A DNA stretch of 64,000 nt from Synchiropus splendidus (Eukaryota; Chordata; Actinopteri; Syngnathiformes; Callionymidae): positions 16,815,001 to 16,879,000 of the forward strand of contig NC_071351.1 of assembly GCF_027744825.2 (NCBI RefSeq), written 5' to 3'. The stretch's first letter is position 1, and each line of letters starts with the position of its first letter. A model generated the notes under the pieces. It ran no database searches. It was given only the letters and a program-made list of their open reading frames with translations, and was not told the DNA's origin. Made by a program: the position numbers and the translations under genes. Positions 1 to 12,670 of the stretch are shown here, piece by piece.

Positions 1-1128
1 TTCAGACAGCTTAGATTTGATGTGCAACTACTAGAAAGGCCCTTTCTGCTACAGTGGGAGGTTAAAATTTAATGTTCTGAAGCTTCCCTGCAAAGCTATG
101 GCACAATACGTAAAACACGTTTTCAGCCTGAGATAAGGTCGATTCCAGAACGCCAAACATAAAAATGTTGATAACTTTGGAAAAACACTTCAGACAGCTT
201 AGATTTGATGTGCAACTACTAGAAAGACCCTTTCTGCTATAGTGGGAGGTGAAAATGTCATTTTCTGAAGCTTCCCTGAGAAGTTATGGCACAATGCACA
301 AAACGCGTTTTCAGCCTGAGATAATGTGGGTTCCGGAACGACAAACGTAAAAATGTCGATAACTTTGGAACAACACTTCAGACAGCTTAGATTTAATGTG
401 CAACTAGTAGAAAGACCCTTTCTGCCATAGTGCGAGGTCAAAATTTCATGTTCTGAAGCTTCCCTGGAAAGTTATGGGACAATGCGGAAAACAATTTTTC
501 ATCCTGAGATAAGGTCGATTCCGGGACGCCAAACATAAAAATGTTGATAACTTTCGAAAAACACTTCAGACAGCATAGATTTGTTGTGCAACTACTAGAA
601 ATACCCTTTCTGCTCTAGTGGGAGGTGAAAATTTCATGTTCTGAAGCTTCCCTGCAAAGTTATGGCACAATGCAGAAAACGCGTTTTCAGCCTGAGATAA
701 GGTCGATTCCGGAACGCCAAACATAAAAATCTTGATAACATTGGAAAAACACTTCAGACAGCTTAGATTTGATGTGCAACTACTAGAAAGACCCTTTCTG
801 CTATCGTGTGAGGTAAACATTTCATGTTCTGAAGCTGCCCTGAGAAGTTATGGCACAATGCAGAAAACGCGTTTTCAGCCTCAGATAAGGAGGGTTCCGG
901 AACGCCAAACATAAAAATGTTGAGAGCTTTCGAAAAACACTTCAGACAGCTTAGATTTGAAGTGCATCTACTAGAAAGACCCTTTATGCTATAGTGGGAT
1001 GTGAAAATTTCATGTTCTGAAGCTTCCTTGCAAAGTTATGGCACAATGCAAAAAACGTGTTTTTAGCCTATGATAATGTGGGTTCCGGAGCGCCAAACGT
1101 AAAAATGTTGATAACTTTGGAACAACAC

Positions 1129-2256
1129 TTCAGACAGCTTAGATTTAATGTGCAACTACTAGAAAGACCCTTTCTGCGATATTGGGAGGTCAAAATTTCA
1201 TGTTCTGAAGCTTCCCTGGAAAGTTAAGGGACAATGCAGAAAACAATTTTTCATCCTGAGATAAGGTCGATTCTGGAACGCCAAATATAAAAATGTTGAT
1301 AACTATGGAAAAACACTTCAGACAGCTTAGATTTGATGTGCAACTACTAGAAAGACCGTTTCTGCTATAGTGTGAGGTGAACATTTCATGTTCTGAAGCT
1401 ACCCTGAGAAGTTATGGCACAATGCACAAAACGAGTTTTCAGCCTGAGATAAGGTGTGTTCCGGAACGCCAAACGTAAAAATGTTGATTACTTTGGAACA
1501 ACACTTCAGACAGCTTAGATTTGATGTGCAACTACTAGAAAGACCCTTTTTGCTGTCGTGGGAGGTTAAAATTTCATGTTCTGAAGATTCCCTGCAAAGT
1601 TATGGCACAATGCAGAAAACGCCTTTTCAGCCTGAGATAAGGTTGATTCCCGAACGCCAAACATAAAAATGTTGATAACTTTGGAACAACACTTCAGACA
1701 GCTTAGATTTAATGTGCAACTACTAAAAAGACCCTTTCTGCGATATTGGGAGGTCAAAATTTCATGTTCTGAAGCTTCCCTGGAAAGTTAAGGGACAATG
1801 CAGAAAACAATTTTTCATCCTGAGATAAGGTCGATTCTGGAACGCCAAATATAAAAATGTTGATAACTATGGAAAAACACTTCAGACAGCTTAGATTTGA
1901 TGTGCAACTACTAGAAAGACCGTTTCTGCTATAGTGTGAGGTGAACATTTCATGTTCTGAAGCTACCCTGAGAAGTTATGGCACAATGCACAAAACGAGT
2001 TTTCAGCCTGAGATAAGGTGTGTTCCGGAACGCCAAACGTAAAAATGTTGATTACTTTGGAACAACACTTCAGACAGCTTAGATTTGATGTGCAACTACT
2101 AGAAAGACCCTTTTTGCTGTCGTGGGAGGTTAAAATTTCATGTTCTGAAGATTCCCTGCAAAGTTATGGCACAATGCAGAAAACGCGTTTTCAGCCCGAG
2201 ATAAGGTCGTTTCCGGAACGCCAAACATAAAAATGTTGATAGTTTTCGAGAAACAC
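1129..2256. repeat. Duplicated satellite trimer (2 x 564 bp)
   Basis: The three units at 1129-1692 are repeated at 1693-2256 with an offset of exactly 564 bp. Shared private variants include CAATTTTTCATCCTGAG, a GATTCTGGAACG form and a GAAGATTCCC form. Identity is near complete to about 2,175 and then breaks: copy 1 ends with CGCCTTTTCAGCCTGAG, copy 2 with CGCGTTTTCAGCCCGAG. The first units of this block recur at about 2,630 and 4,330 (offsets of 5 units and 9 units +2 bp), so a small higher-order family occupies the first 5 kb. Confidence 0.85.
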
Positions 2257-2429
2257 TTCAGACAACTTATATTTGATGTGCAACTACTAGAAAGACCCTG
2301 TCTGTTATAGTGGGAGTTGAAAATTTCATGTTCTGAAGCTTCCCTGCAAAGTTATGGAACAATGCGGAAAACGCATTTTTAGCCTGAGATAAGGTGGGTT
2401 CGGGGACGCCAAACATAAAAATGTTGATA

Positions 2430-4734
2430 ACTTTGGAAAAACACTTCAGACAGCTTAGATTTGATGTGCACCTACTAGAAAGACCCTTTCTGCTATAGTG
2501 GGAGGTGAAAATTTCATTTTCTGAAGCTTCCCTGAGAAGTTATGGCACAATACACAAAACGCGTTTTCAGCCTGAGATAAGGTGGGTTCCGGAACGCCAA
2601 ACGTAAAAATGTTGATAACTTTGGAACAACACTTCAGACAGCTTAGATTTAATGTGCAACTACTAGAAAGACCCTTTCTGCGATAGTGGGAGGTCAAAAT
2701 TTCATGTTCTGAAGCTTCCCTGGAAAGTTAAGGGACAATGCAGAAAACAATTTTTCATCCTGAGATAAGGTCGATTCTGGAACGCCAAATATAAAAATGT
2801 TGATAACAATGGAAAAACACTTCAGACAGCTTAGATTTGATGTGCAACTACTAGAAAGACCCTTTCTGCTATAGTGTGAGGTGAACATTTCATGTTCTGA
2901 AGCTACCCAGAGAAGTTATGGCACAATGCACAAAACGAGTTTTCAGCCTGAGATAAGGTGGGTTCCGGAACGCCAAACGTAAAAATGTTGATAACTTTGG
3001 AACAACACTTCAGACAGCTTAGATTTGATGTGCAACTACTAGAAAGACCCTTTCTGCTACAGTGGGAGGTTAAAATTTCATGTTCTGAAGCTTCCCTGCA
3101 AAGTTATGGCACAATGCAGAAAACGCGTTTTCAGCCTGAGATGAGGTGGGTTCCGGAACGCCAAACATAAAAATGTTGATAACTTTGGGAAAAACATTTC
3201 AGACAGCTTAGATTTGAAGTGCAACTACTAGAAAGACCCTTTATGCTATAGTGGGATGTGAAAATTTCATGTTCTGAAGCTTCCTTGCAAAGTTATGGCA
3301 CAATGCAAAAAACGTGTTTTTAGCCTATGATAATGTCGGTTCCGGAGCGCCAAACGTAAAAATGTTGATAACTTTGGAAAAACACTTCAGAAAGCTTAGA
3401 TTTGATGTACAACGACTAGAAAGACCGTTTCTGCTATAGTGGGAGGTGAAAATTTCATGTTCTGAAGCTTCCCTGCAAAGTTATGGCACAATGCAGAAAA
3501 CGCGTTTTCAGCCCGAGATTAGGTCGTTTCCGGAACGCCAAACATAAAAATGTTGATAGTTTTCGAGAAACACTTCAGACAACTTATATTTGATGTGCAA
3601 CTACTAGAAAGACCCTGTCTGTTATAGTGGGAGTTGAAAATTTCATGTTCTGAAGCTTCCCTGCAAAGTTATGGAACAATGCGGAAAACGCATTTTCAGC
3701 CTGAGATAAGGTGGGTTCGGGGACGCCAAACATAAAAATGTTGATAACTTTCGAAAAACACTTCAGACAGCTTAGATTTGATGTGTAACTACTAGAAAGA
3801 CACTTTCTGCAATTGTGGGAGGTGAAAATTTCATGTTTTGAAGCTTCCCTGCAAAGTTGTGGCACAATGCAGAAAACGCGTTTTCAGCCTGATATAAGGT
3901 GGGTTCCGAAACGCCAAACATAAAAATGTTGATAACTTTGGAAAAAACACTTCAGACGGCTCAGAATTGAAGTGCAACTACTAGAAAGTACCTTTCTGCT
4001 ATAGTGGGAGGTCAAAATTTCATGTTCTGAAGCTTCCCTGCAAAGTTATGGCACAATGCGTAAAACACGTTTTCAGCCTGAGAAAAGGTCGATTCCAGAA
4101 CGCCAAACATAAAAATGTTGATAACTTTGGAAAAACACTTCAGACAGCTTAGATTTCATGTGCACCTACTAGAAAGACCCTTTCTGCTATAGTGGGAGGT
4201 GAAAATTTCATTTTCTGAAGCTTCCCTGAGAAGTTATGGCACAATACACAAAACGCGTTTTCAGCCTGAGATAAGGTGGGTTCCGGAACGCCAAACGTAA
4301 AAATGTTGATAACTTTGGAACAACACTTCAGACAGCTTAGATTTAATGTGCAACTACTAGAAAGACCCTTTCTGCGATAGTGGGAGGTCAAAATTTCATG
4401 TTCTGAAGCTTCCCTGGAAAGTTAAGGGACAATGCAGAAAACAATTTTTCATCCTGAGATAAGGTCGATTCTGGAACGCCAAATATAAAAATGTTGATAA
4501 CAATGGAAAAACACTTCAGACAGCTTAGATTTGATGTGCAACTACTAGAAAGACCTTTTCTGCTATAGTGGGAGGTGAACATTTCATGTTCTGAAGCTAC
4601 CCTGAGAAGTTATGGCACAATGCACAAAACGAGTTTTCAGCCTGAGATAAGATGGGTTCCGGAACGCCAAACGTAAAAATGTTGATAACTTTGGAACAAC
4701 ACTTCAGACAGCTTAGATTTGATGTGCAACTACT
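2430..4734. repeat. Satellite block pair, offset 1,694 bp
   Basis: About 610 bp at 2,430-3,040 recurs at 4,124-4,734, sharing GTGCACCTACTAG and AATACACAAAACGCG variants. The offset is nine units plus 2 bp; the extra 2 bp come from single-base insertions in homopolymers near 3,188 (GGGAAAAAC) and 3,942 (GGAAAAAAC), which lie between the copies. Between them sits another duplicated stretch (about 2,160-2,420 and 3,476-3,737, offset about seven units) carrying the CCCGAG / TATATTTGATG / CCCTGTCTGTTAT variant. Confidence 0.8.
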
Positions 4735-7199
4735 AGAAAGACCCTTTCTGCTGTCGTGGGAGGTTAAAATTTCATGTTCTGAAGATTCCCTGCAAAGTTA
4801 TGGCACAATGCAGAAAACGCCTTTTCAGCCTGAGATAAGGTTGATTCCCGAACGCCAAACATAAAAATGTTGATAACTTTGTAAAAACACATCAGACAGC
4901 TTAGATTTGATGTGCAATTACTAGAAAGAACCTTTCTGCTATATTGGGATGTGAAAATTTCATGTTTTGAAGCTTCCCTGCAAAGTTATATCACAATGCA
5001 GAAAACGCGTTTTCAGCCAGGGATAAGGTCGATTCTGGAACGCCAAACATAAAAATGTTGATAACTTTGGAAAAACACTTCATACAGCTTAGATTTGACG
5101 TGCAACTACTAGAAAGACCCTTTCTGCTGTAGTGGGAGTTGAAAATTTCATGTTCTGAAGCTTCCCTGCAAAGTTATGGCACAATGCAGAAAACGGGTTT
5201 TCAGCCTCAGATAAGGTCGATTCAGGAACGCCAAATATAAAAATGTTGAAAACTTTCGAAAAACACTTCAGACAGATTAGATTTGATCTGCAAGTAGGAG
5301 AAAGACCCTTTCTGCTTTAGTGGGAATTGAAAATTTCATGTTCTGAAGCTTTCCTGCAAAGTTATGGCACAATGCGTTAAACGCGTTTTCAGCCTGAGAT
5401 AAGGTCGATTCCGGAACACCAAACATAAAAATGTTTATAACTTTGGAAAAACACTTCAAACAGCTTAGATTTCATGTGCAACTACTAGAAAGACCCTTTC
5501 TGCTATAGTGGGATGTGAAAATGTCATGTTCTGAAGCTTCCCTGCAAAGTTATACGACAAAGCAGAAAACGCGTTTTCAGCCTGTGAGCAGGTGGGTCCC
5601 GGAACGCCAAACAAAAAAATGTTGATAACTTTCGAAAAACACTTCAGACAGCTTAGATTTGATGTGCAACTACTAGGAAGACCATTTCTGCTATAATGGG
5701 AATTGAAAATTTCATGTTCTGAAGCTTTCCTCCAAAGTTATGGCACAATGTAGAAAACGCGTTTTCAGCCTGAGATAAGGTCGATTCAGGAACGCCAAAT
5801 ATAAAAATGTTGATAACTTTGGAAAAACACTTCAAACAGCTTAGATTTGATGTGCAACTACTAGAAAGACCCTTTCTGCTATAGTGGTATATGAAAAATT
5901 CATGTTCTGAAGATTCCCTGCAAAGTTATGGCACAATGCAAAAAAAGCGTTTACAGCCTGAGATAAGGTGGGTTCCGGAACCCCAAACATAAAAATATTG
6001 ATAACTTTGGAAAAACACTTCAGTCAGCTTAGATTTGATGTGCAACTAATAGAAAGACCCTTTCTGCTATAGTGGGAGATGAAAATTTCATGTTCTGAAG
6101 CTTCCCTGCAAAGTTATGGCACAATGCAGAAAACGCGTTTTCAGCCTGAGATAAGGTCGATACCGGAATGCCAAACATAAATATGTTGATAACTTTGGAA
6201 ACACACTTCAGACAGCTTAGATTTGATGTGTAACTACTAGAAAGGCCCTTTCTGCTATAGTGGGAGGTCAAAATGTCATGTTCTGAAGCTTCCCTGCAAA
6301 GTTATGGCACAATGCAGAAAATGCGTTTTCAGCCTGAGGTAAGGTTGATTCCGGAACGCCAAACATAAAAATGTTGATAACATTGGAAAAACACTTCTGA
6401 CAGCTTAGATTTGATGTGCAACTACTGGAAAAACCCGTTCTGCTATAGTGGGAGGTGAAAATTTCATTTTCTGAAGGTTCCCTGCAAATTTATGGCGCAA
6501 AGCGTAAAAAGCGTTTTCAGCCTGAGATAAGGTAGATTCCGGAACGCCAAACATAAAAATGTTGATAACTTTGGAAAAACACTTCAGACAGCTTAGATTT
6601 TATGTGCAACTACTAGAAGGACCCTTTCTGCTATAGTGGCAGGTTAAAATTTCATGTTCTGAAGCTTCCCTGCAAAGTTATGGCACAATGCAGAAAACGC
6701 GTTTTCAGACTGAGATAAGGTGGGTTCCGAAACGCCAAACCTAAAAATGTTGATCACTTTGGAACAACACTTCAGACAGGTTTGATTTGATGTGCAACTA
6801 CTAGAAAGACCCGTTCTGCTATAGTGGGAGGTGAAAATTTCATGTTCTGAAGCTTCCCTGGAAAGTTATGGGACAATGCAGAAAACTATTTTTCATCCTG
6901 AGATAAGGTCGATTCCAGAACGCCAAACATAAAAATGATGATAACTTTGGAAAAACACTTCAGACAGCTTCGATTTGATTTGCAACTACTAGAAAGACCC
7001 TTTCTGCTGTAGTGGGAGGTGAAAATTTCATTTTCTGAAGCTTCCTTGCAAAGTTTTGGCACAATGCAGAAAATGCGTTTTCAGCCTGAGATAAGGTTGA
7101 TTCCGGAACGCCAAACGTAAAAATGTTGATCACTTTGGAACAACACTTCAGACAGCTTAGATTTGATGTGCAACTACTAGAAAGACCCTTTCTGCTATA

Positions 7200-10100
7200 G
7201 TGGGAGGTGAAAATCCCATGTTCTAAAGGTTCCCTGCAAAGTTATGGCACAATCCGTAAAACGCGTTTTCATCCTGAGATAAGGTCGATTCCGGAACGCC
7301 ATACATAAAAATGTTGATAACTTTGGAAAAACACATCAGACAGCTTAGATTTGTTGTGCAACTTCTAGAAAGACCCTTTCTGCTACAGTGGGAGGTTAAA
7401 AATTCATGTTCGGAAGCTTCCATGCAAAGTAATGGCACAATGCGGACAACGCGTTTTCAGCCTGAGATAAGGTCGATTCTGGAAAGCCAAACATAAAAAT
7501 GTTGATAACTTTCGAAAAACACTTCAGACAGCTTAGATTTGATGTGCAAATACTAGAAAGACCCTTTCTGCTATAGAGGGAGGTGAAAATTTCATGTTCT
7601 AAAGGTTCCCTGCAAAGTTATGGCACAATACGTAAAACGCATTTTCATCCTGAGATTAGGTCGATTCCGGAACGCCAAACATAAAAATGATGATAACTTT
7701 GGAAAAACACTTCAGACAGCTTAGATTTGATGTGCAACTACTAGAAAGACCCTTTCTGATGTAGTGGGAGGTGAAAATTTCATTTTCTGAAGCTTCCATG
7801 CAAAGTTTTGGCACAATGCAGAAAATGCGTTTTCAGCCTGAGATAAGGTTGATTCCGGCACGCCAAACATGAAAATGTTGATAACTTTGGAAAAACACTT
7901 CAGACAGCTTAGATTTGATGTGCAACTACAAGAAAGACCCTTTCTGCTATAGTGGGAGGTTAAAATTTCATGTTCGGAAGCTTCCATGCAAAGTTATGGA
8001 ACAATTCAGACAACGCGTTTTCAGCCTGAGATAAAGTCGATTCTGGAACGCCAAACATAAAAATGTTGATAACTTTCGAAAAACACTTCAGACAGCTTAG
8101 ATTTGATGTGCAACTACTAGAAAGACCCTTTCTGCTATAGTGGGAGGTCAAAATTTCATGTTCTGAAGCTTCCCTGGAAAGTTATGGGACAATGCAGAAA
8201 ACGCATTTTCATCCTGAGATTAGGTCAATTCCGGAACGCCAAACATAAAAATGATGATAACTTTGGAAAAACACTTCAGACAGCTTAAATTTGATGTGCA
8301 ACTACTAGGAAGACCCTTTTTGCTATAGTGGGAGGTTAAAATTTCATGTTCGGAAGCTTCCATGCAAAGTTATGGCACAATGCAGACAACGCGTTTTCAG
8401 CCTGAGATAAGGTCGATTCTGGATCGCCAAACATAAGAATGTTGATAACTTTCGAAAAACACTTCAGACAGCTTAGATTTGATGTGCAACTACTAGAAAG
8501 ACCCGTTCTGCTATAGTGGGAGGTTAAAATTTTATGTTCTAAAGGTTCCCTGCAAAGTTATGGCACAATCCGTAAAACGCGTTTTCAGCCTGAGATAAGG
8601 TCGATTCCGGAACGCCAAACATAAAAATGTTGATGACTTTCGAAAAACATTTCAGACAGCTTAGATTTGATGTGCAACTACTAGAAAGACCCTTTCTGCT
8701 ATAGTGGGAGGTGAAAATCCCATGTTCTAAAGGTTCCCTGCAAAGTTATGGCACAATGCGTAAAACACATTTTCATCCTGAGATTAGGTCGATTCCGGAA
8801 CGCCAAACATAAAAATGTTGATAACTTTGGAAAAACACTTCAGACAGCTTAGATTTGATGTGCAACTACTAGAAAGACCCTTTCTGCTACAGTGGGAGGT
8901 TATAAATTCATGTTCGGAAGCTTCCATGCAAAGTAATGGCACAATGCGGACAACGCTTTTTTAGCGTGAAATAAGGTCGATTCTGGAACGGCAAACATAA
9001 AAATGTTGATAACTTTCGAAAAACATATCAGACTGCTTAGATTTAATGAGCAACTACTAGAAAGACCCTATCTGCTATAGTGGGAGGTGAACATTTCATG
9101 TTCTGAAGCTTCCATGCAAAGTTATGGCACAATGCAGAAAACGCGTTTTCAGCTTGAGATAAGGTGGGTTCCGGATCGCCAAACATAAAAATGTTGATAA
9201 CTTTCGAAAAACACTTCAGACAGCTTAGATTTGATGTGCAACTACTAGAAAGACCCTTTCTGCTATAGTGGGACGTCAAAATTTCAAGTTCTGAAGCTTC
9301 CCTGGAAAGTTATGGGACAATGCAGAAAACAATTTTTCACCCTGAGATAAGGTCGATTCCGGAACGCCAAACATAAAAATGATGATAACTTTGGAAAAAC
9401 ACTTCAGACAGCTTAGATTTGATGTGCAACTACTAGAAAGACCCTTTCTGCTGTAGTGGGAGGTGAAAATTTCATTTTCTGAAGCTTCCATGCAAAGTTT
9501 TGGCACAATGCAGAAAATGCGTTTTTAGCCTGAGATAAGGTTGATTCCGGAACGCCAAACATGAAAATGTTGATAACTTTGGAAAAACACTTCAGACAGC
9601 TTAGATTTGATGTGCAACTACTAGAAAGACCCTTTCTGCTGTAGTGGGAGGTCAAAATTTCATGTTCTGAAGCTTCCCTGGAAAGTTATGGCACAATGCA
9701 GAAAACGTGTTTTCAGACTGAGATAAGGTGGGTTCCGAAACGCCAAACATAAAAATGTTGATAACTTTCGAAAAACACTTCAGACAGCTTAGATTTGATG
9801 TGCAACTACTAGAAAAACCCTTTCTGCTATAGTGGGAGGTGAAAATTTCATTTTCTGATGCTTCCCTGCAAAGTTATGGCACAATGCGTAAAACGCGTTT
9901 TCAGCCAGAGATAAGGTCGATTCTGGAACGCCAAACATAAAAATGATGATAACTTTGGAAAAACACTTCAGACAGCTTAGATTTGATGTGCAACTACTAG
10001 AAAGACCCTTTCTGCTGTAGTGGGAGGTGAAATTTTCATTTTCTGAAGCTTCCATGCAAAGTTTTGGCACAATGCAGAAAATGCGTTTTCAGCCTGAGAT

Positions 10101-12670
10101 AAGGTTGATTCCGGAACGCCAAACATGAAAATGTTGATAACTTTGGAAAAACAGTTCAGACAGCTTAGATTTTATGTGCAACTACGAGAAAGACCCTTTT
10201 TGCTATAGTGGGAGGTTAAAATTTCATGTTCGGAAGCTTCCATGCAAAGTTATGGAACAATTCAGACAACGCGTTTTCAGCCTGAGATAAAGTCGATTCT
10301 GGAACGCCAAACATAAGAATGTTGATAACTTTCGAAAAACACTTCAGACAGCTTAGATTTGATGTGCAACTACTAGGAAGACCCTTTTTGCTATAGTGGG
10401 AGGTTAAAATTTCATGTTCGGAACCTTCCATGCAAAGTTATGGCACAATGCAGACAACGCGTTTTCAGCCTGAGATAAGGTCGATTCTGGAACGCCAAAC
10501 ATAAGAATGTTGATAACTTTCGAAAAACACTTCAGACAGCTTAGATTTGATGTGCAACTACTAGAAAGACCCGTTCTGCTATAGTGGGAGGTTAAAATTT
10601 CATGTTCTAAAGGTTCCCTGCAAAGTTATGGCACAATCCGTAAAACGCGTTTTCAGCCTGAGATAAGGTCGATTCCGGAACGCCATACATAAAAATGTTG
10701 ATAACTTTGGAAAAACACATCAGACAGCTTAGATTTGATGTGCAACTACTAGAAAGACCCTTTCTGCTATAGTGGGAGGTTAAAAATTCATGTTCGGAAG
10801 CTTCCATGCAAAGTAATGGCACAATGCGGACAACGCTTTTTTAGCGTGAGATAAGGTCGATTCTGGAACGGCAAACACAAAAATGTTGATAACTTTCGAA
10901 AAACATATCAGACTGCTTAGATTTAATGAGCAACTACTAGAAAGACCCTATCTGCTATAGTGGGAGGTGAACATTTCATGTTCTGAAGCTTCCATGCAAA
11001 GTTATGGCACAATGTAGAAAACGCGTTTTCAGCTTTAGATAAGGTGGGTTCCGGATCGCCAAACATAAAAATGTTGATAACTTTCGAAAAACACTTCAGA
11101 CAGCTTAGATTTGATGTGCAACTACTAGAAAGACCCTTTCTGCTATAGTGGGACGTCAAAATTTCAAGTTCTGAAGCTTCCCTGGAAAGTTATGGGACAA
11201 TGCAGAAAACAATTTTTCATCCTGAGATAAGGTCGATTCTGGAACGGCAAACACAAAAATGTTGATAACTTTCGAAAAACATATCAGACTGCTTAGATTT
11301 AATGAGCAACTACGAGAAAGACCCTTTCTGCTATAGTGGGAGGTTAAAATTTCATGTTCGGAAGCTTCCATGCAAAGTTATGGAACAATTCAGACAACGC
11401 GTTTTCAACCTGAGATAAAGTCGATTCTGGAACGCCAAACATAAAAATGTTGATAACTTTCGAAAAACTCTTCAGACAGCTTAGATTTGATGTGCAACTA
11501 CTAGAAAGACCCTTTCTGCTATAGTGGGAGGTTAAAATTTCATGTTCGGAAGCTTCCATGCAAAGTTATGGCACAATGCAGACAACGCGTTTTCAGCCTG
11601 AGATTAGGTCGATTCTGGAACGCCAAACATAAGAATGTTGATAACTTTGGAAAAACACTTCAGACAGCTTAGATTTGATGTGCAACTACTAGAAAGACCC
11701 GTTCTGCTATAGTGGGAGGTTAAAATTTTATGTTCTAAAGGTTCCCTGCAAAGTTATGGCACAATCCGTAAAACGCGTTTTCAGCCTGAGATAAGGTCGA
11801 TTCCGGAACGCCAAACATAAAAATGTTGATAACTTTGGAAAAACACTTCAGACAGCTTAGATTTGATGTCCAACTACTAGAAAGACCCTTTCTGCTACAG
11901 TGGGAGGTTAAAAATTCATGTTCGGAAGCTTCCATGCAAAGTAATGGCACAATGCGGACAACGCTTTTTTAGCGTGAAATAAGGTCGATTCTGGAACGGC
12001 AAACATAAAAATGTTGATAACTTTCGAAAAACACTTCAGACAGCTTAGATTTGATGTGCAACTACTAGAAAGACCCTTTCTGCTGTAGTGGGACGTCAAA
12101 ATTTCAAGTTCTGAAGCTTCCCTGGAAAGTTATGGGACAATGCAGAAAACGCGTTTTCAGCTTGAGATAAGGTGGGTTCCGGATCGCCAAACATAAAAAT
12201 GTTGATAACTTTGGAAAAACACTTCAGACAGCTTAGATTTGATGTGCAACTACTAGAAGGACCCTTTCTGCTGTAGTGGGAGGTTGAAAATTTCATTTTC
12301 TGAAACTTCCATGCAAAGTTTTGGCACAATGCAGAAAATGCGTTTTCAGCCTGAGATAAGGTTGATTCCGGAACGCCAAACATGAAAATGTTGATAACTT
12401 TGGAAAAACACTTCAGACAGCTTAGATTTGATGTGCAACTACGAGAAAGACCCTTTCTGCTATAGTGGGAGGTTAAAATTTCATATCCGGAAGCTTCCAT
12501 GCAAAGTTATGGAACAATTCAGACAACGCGTTTTCAGCCTGAGATAAAGTCGATTCTGGAACGCCAAACATAAAAATTTTGATAACTTTCGAAAAACACT
12601 TCAGACAGCTTAGATTTGAGGTGCAACTACTAGAAAGACCCTTTCTGCTATAGTGGGAGGTCAAAATATC
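7200..12670. repeat. Satellite subfamily domain with 6- and 10-unit spacings
   Basis: Units here are rich in the variant GTTCGGAAGCTTCCATGC, whose palindromic core is 10 bp (GGAAGCTTCC) instead of 8. Stretches around 9.0-9.3 kb recur at 10.9-11.2 kb (offset 1,880 bp, ten units); those near 10.2 and 10.6 kb recur at 11.3 and 11.7 kb (offset 1,128 bp, six units); one near 7.2 kb recurs at 10.6 kb (3,384 bp, eighteen units). A marker shared by the 8.9, 10.8 and 11.9 kb copies is CAACGCTTTTTTAGCGTG. The same subfamily reappears at 37.4-38.6 kb. Confidence 0.75.

Noticed and set aside
12096..12500. A 134-codon minus-strand frame, the longest in the satellite
   Set aside because: It arises because a 1-bp insertion near 12,285 (GGAGGTTGAAAAT) lets the frame pass from one unit into the next; the two halves are the usual satellite translations.
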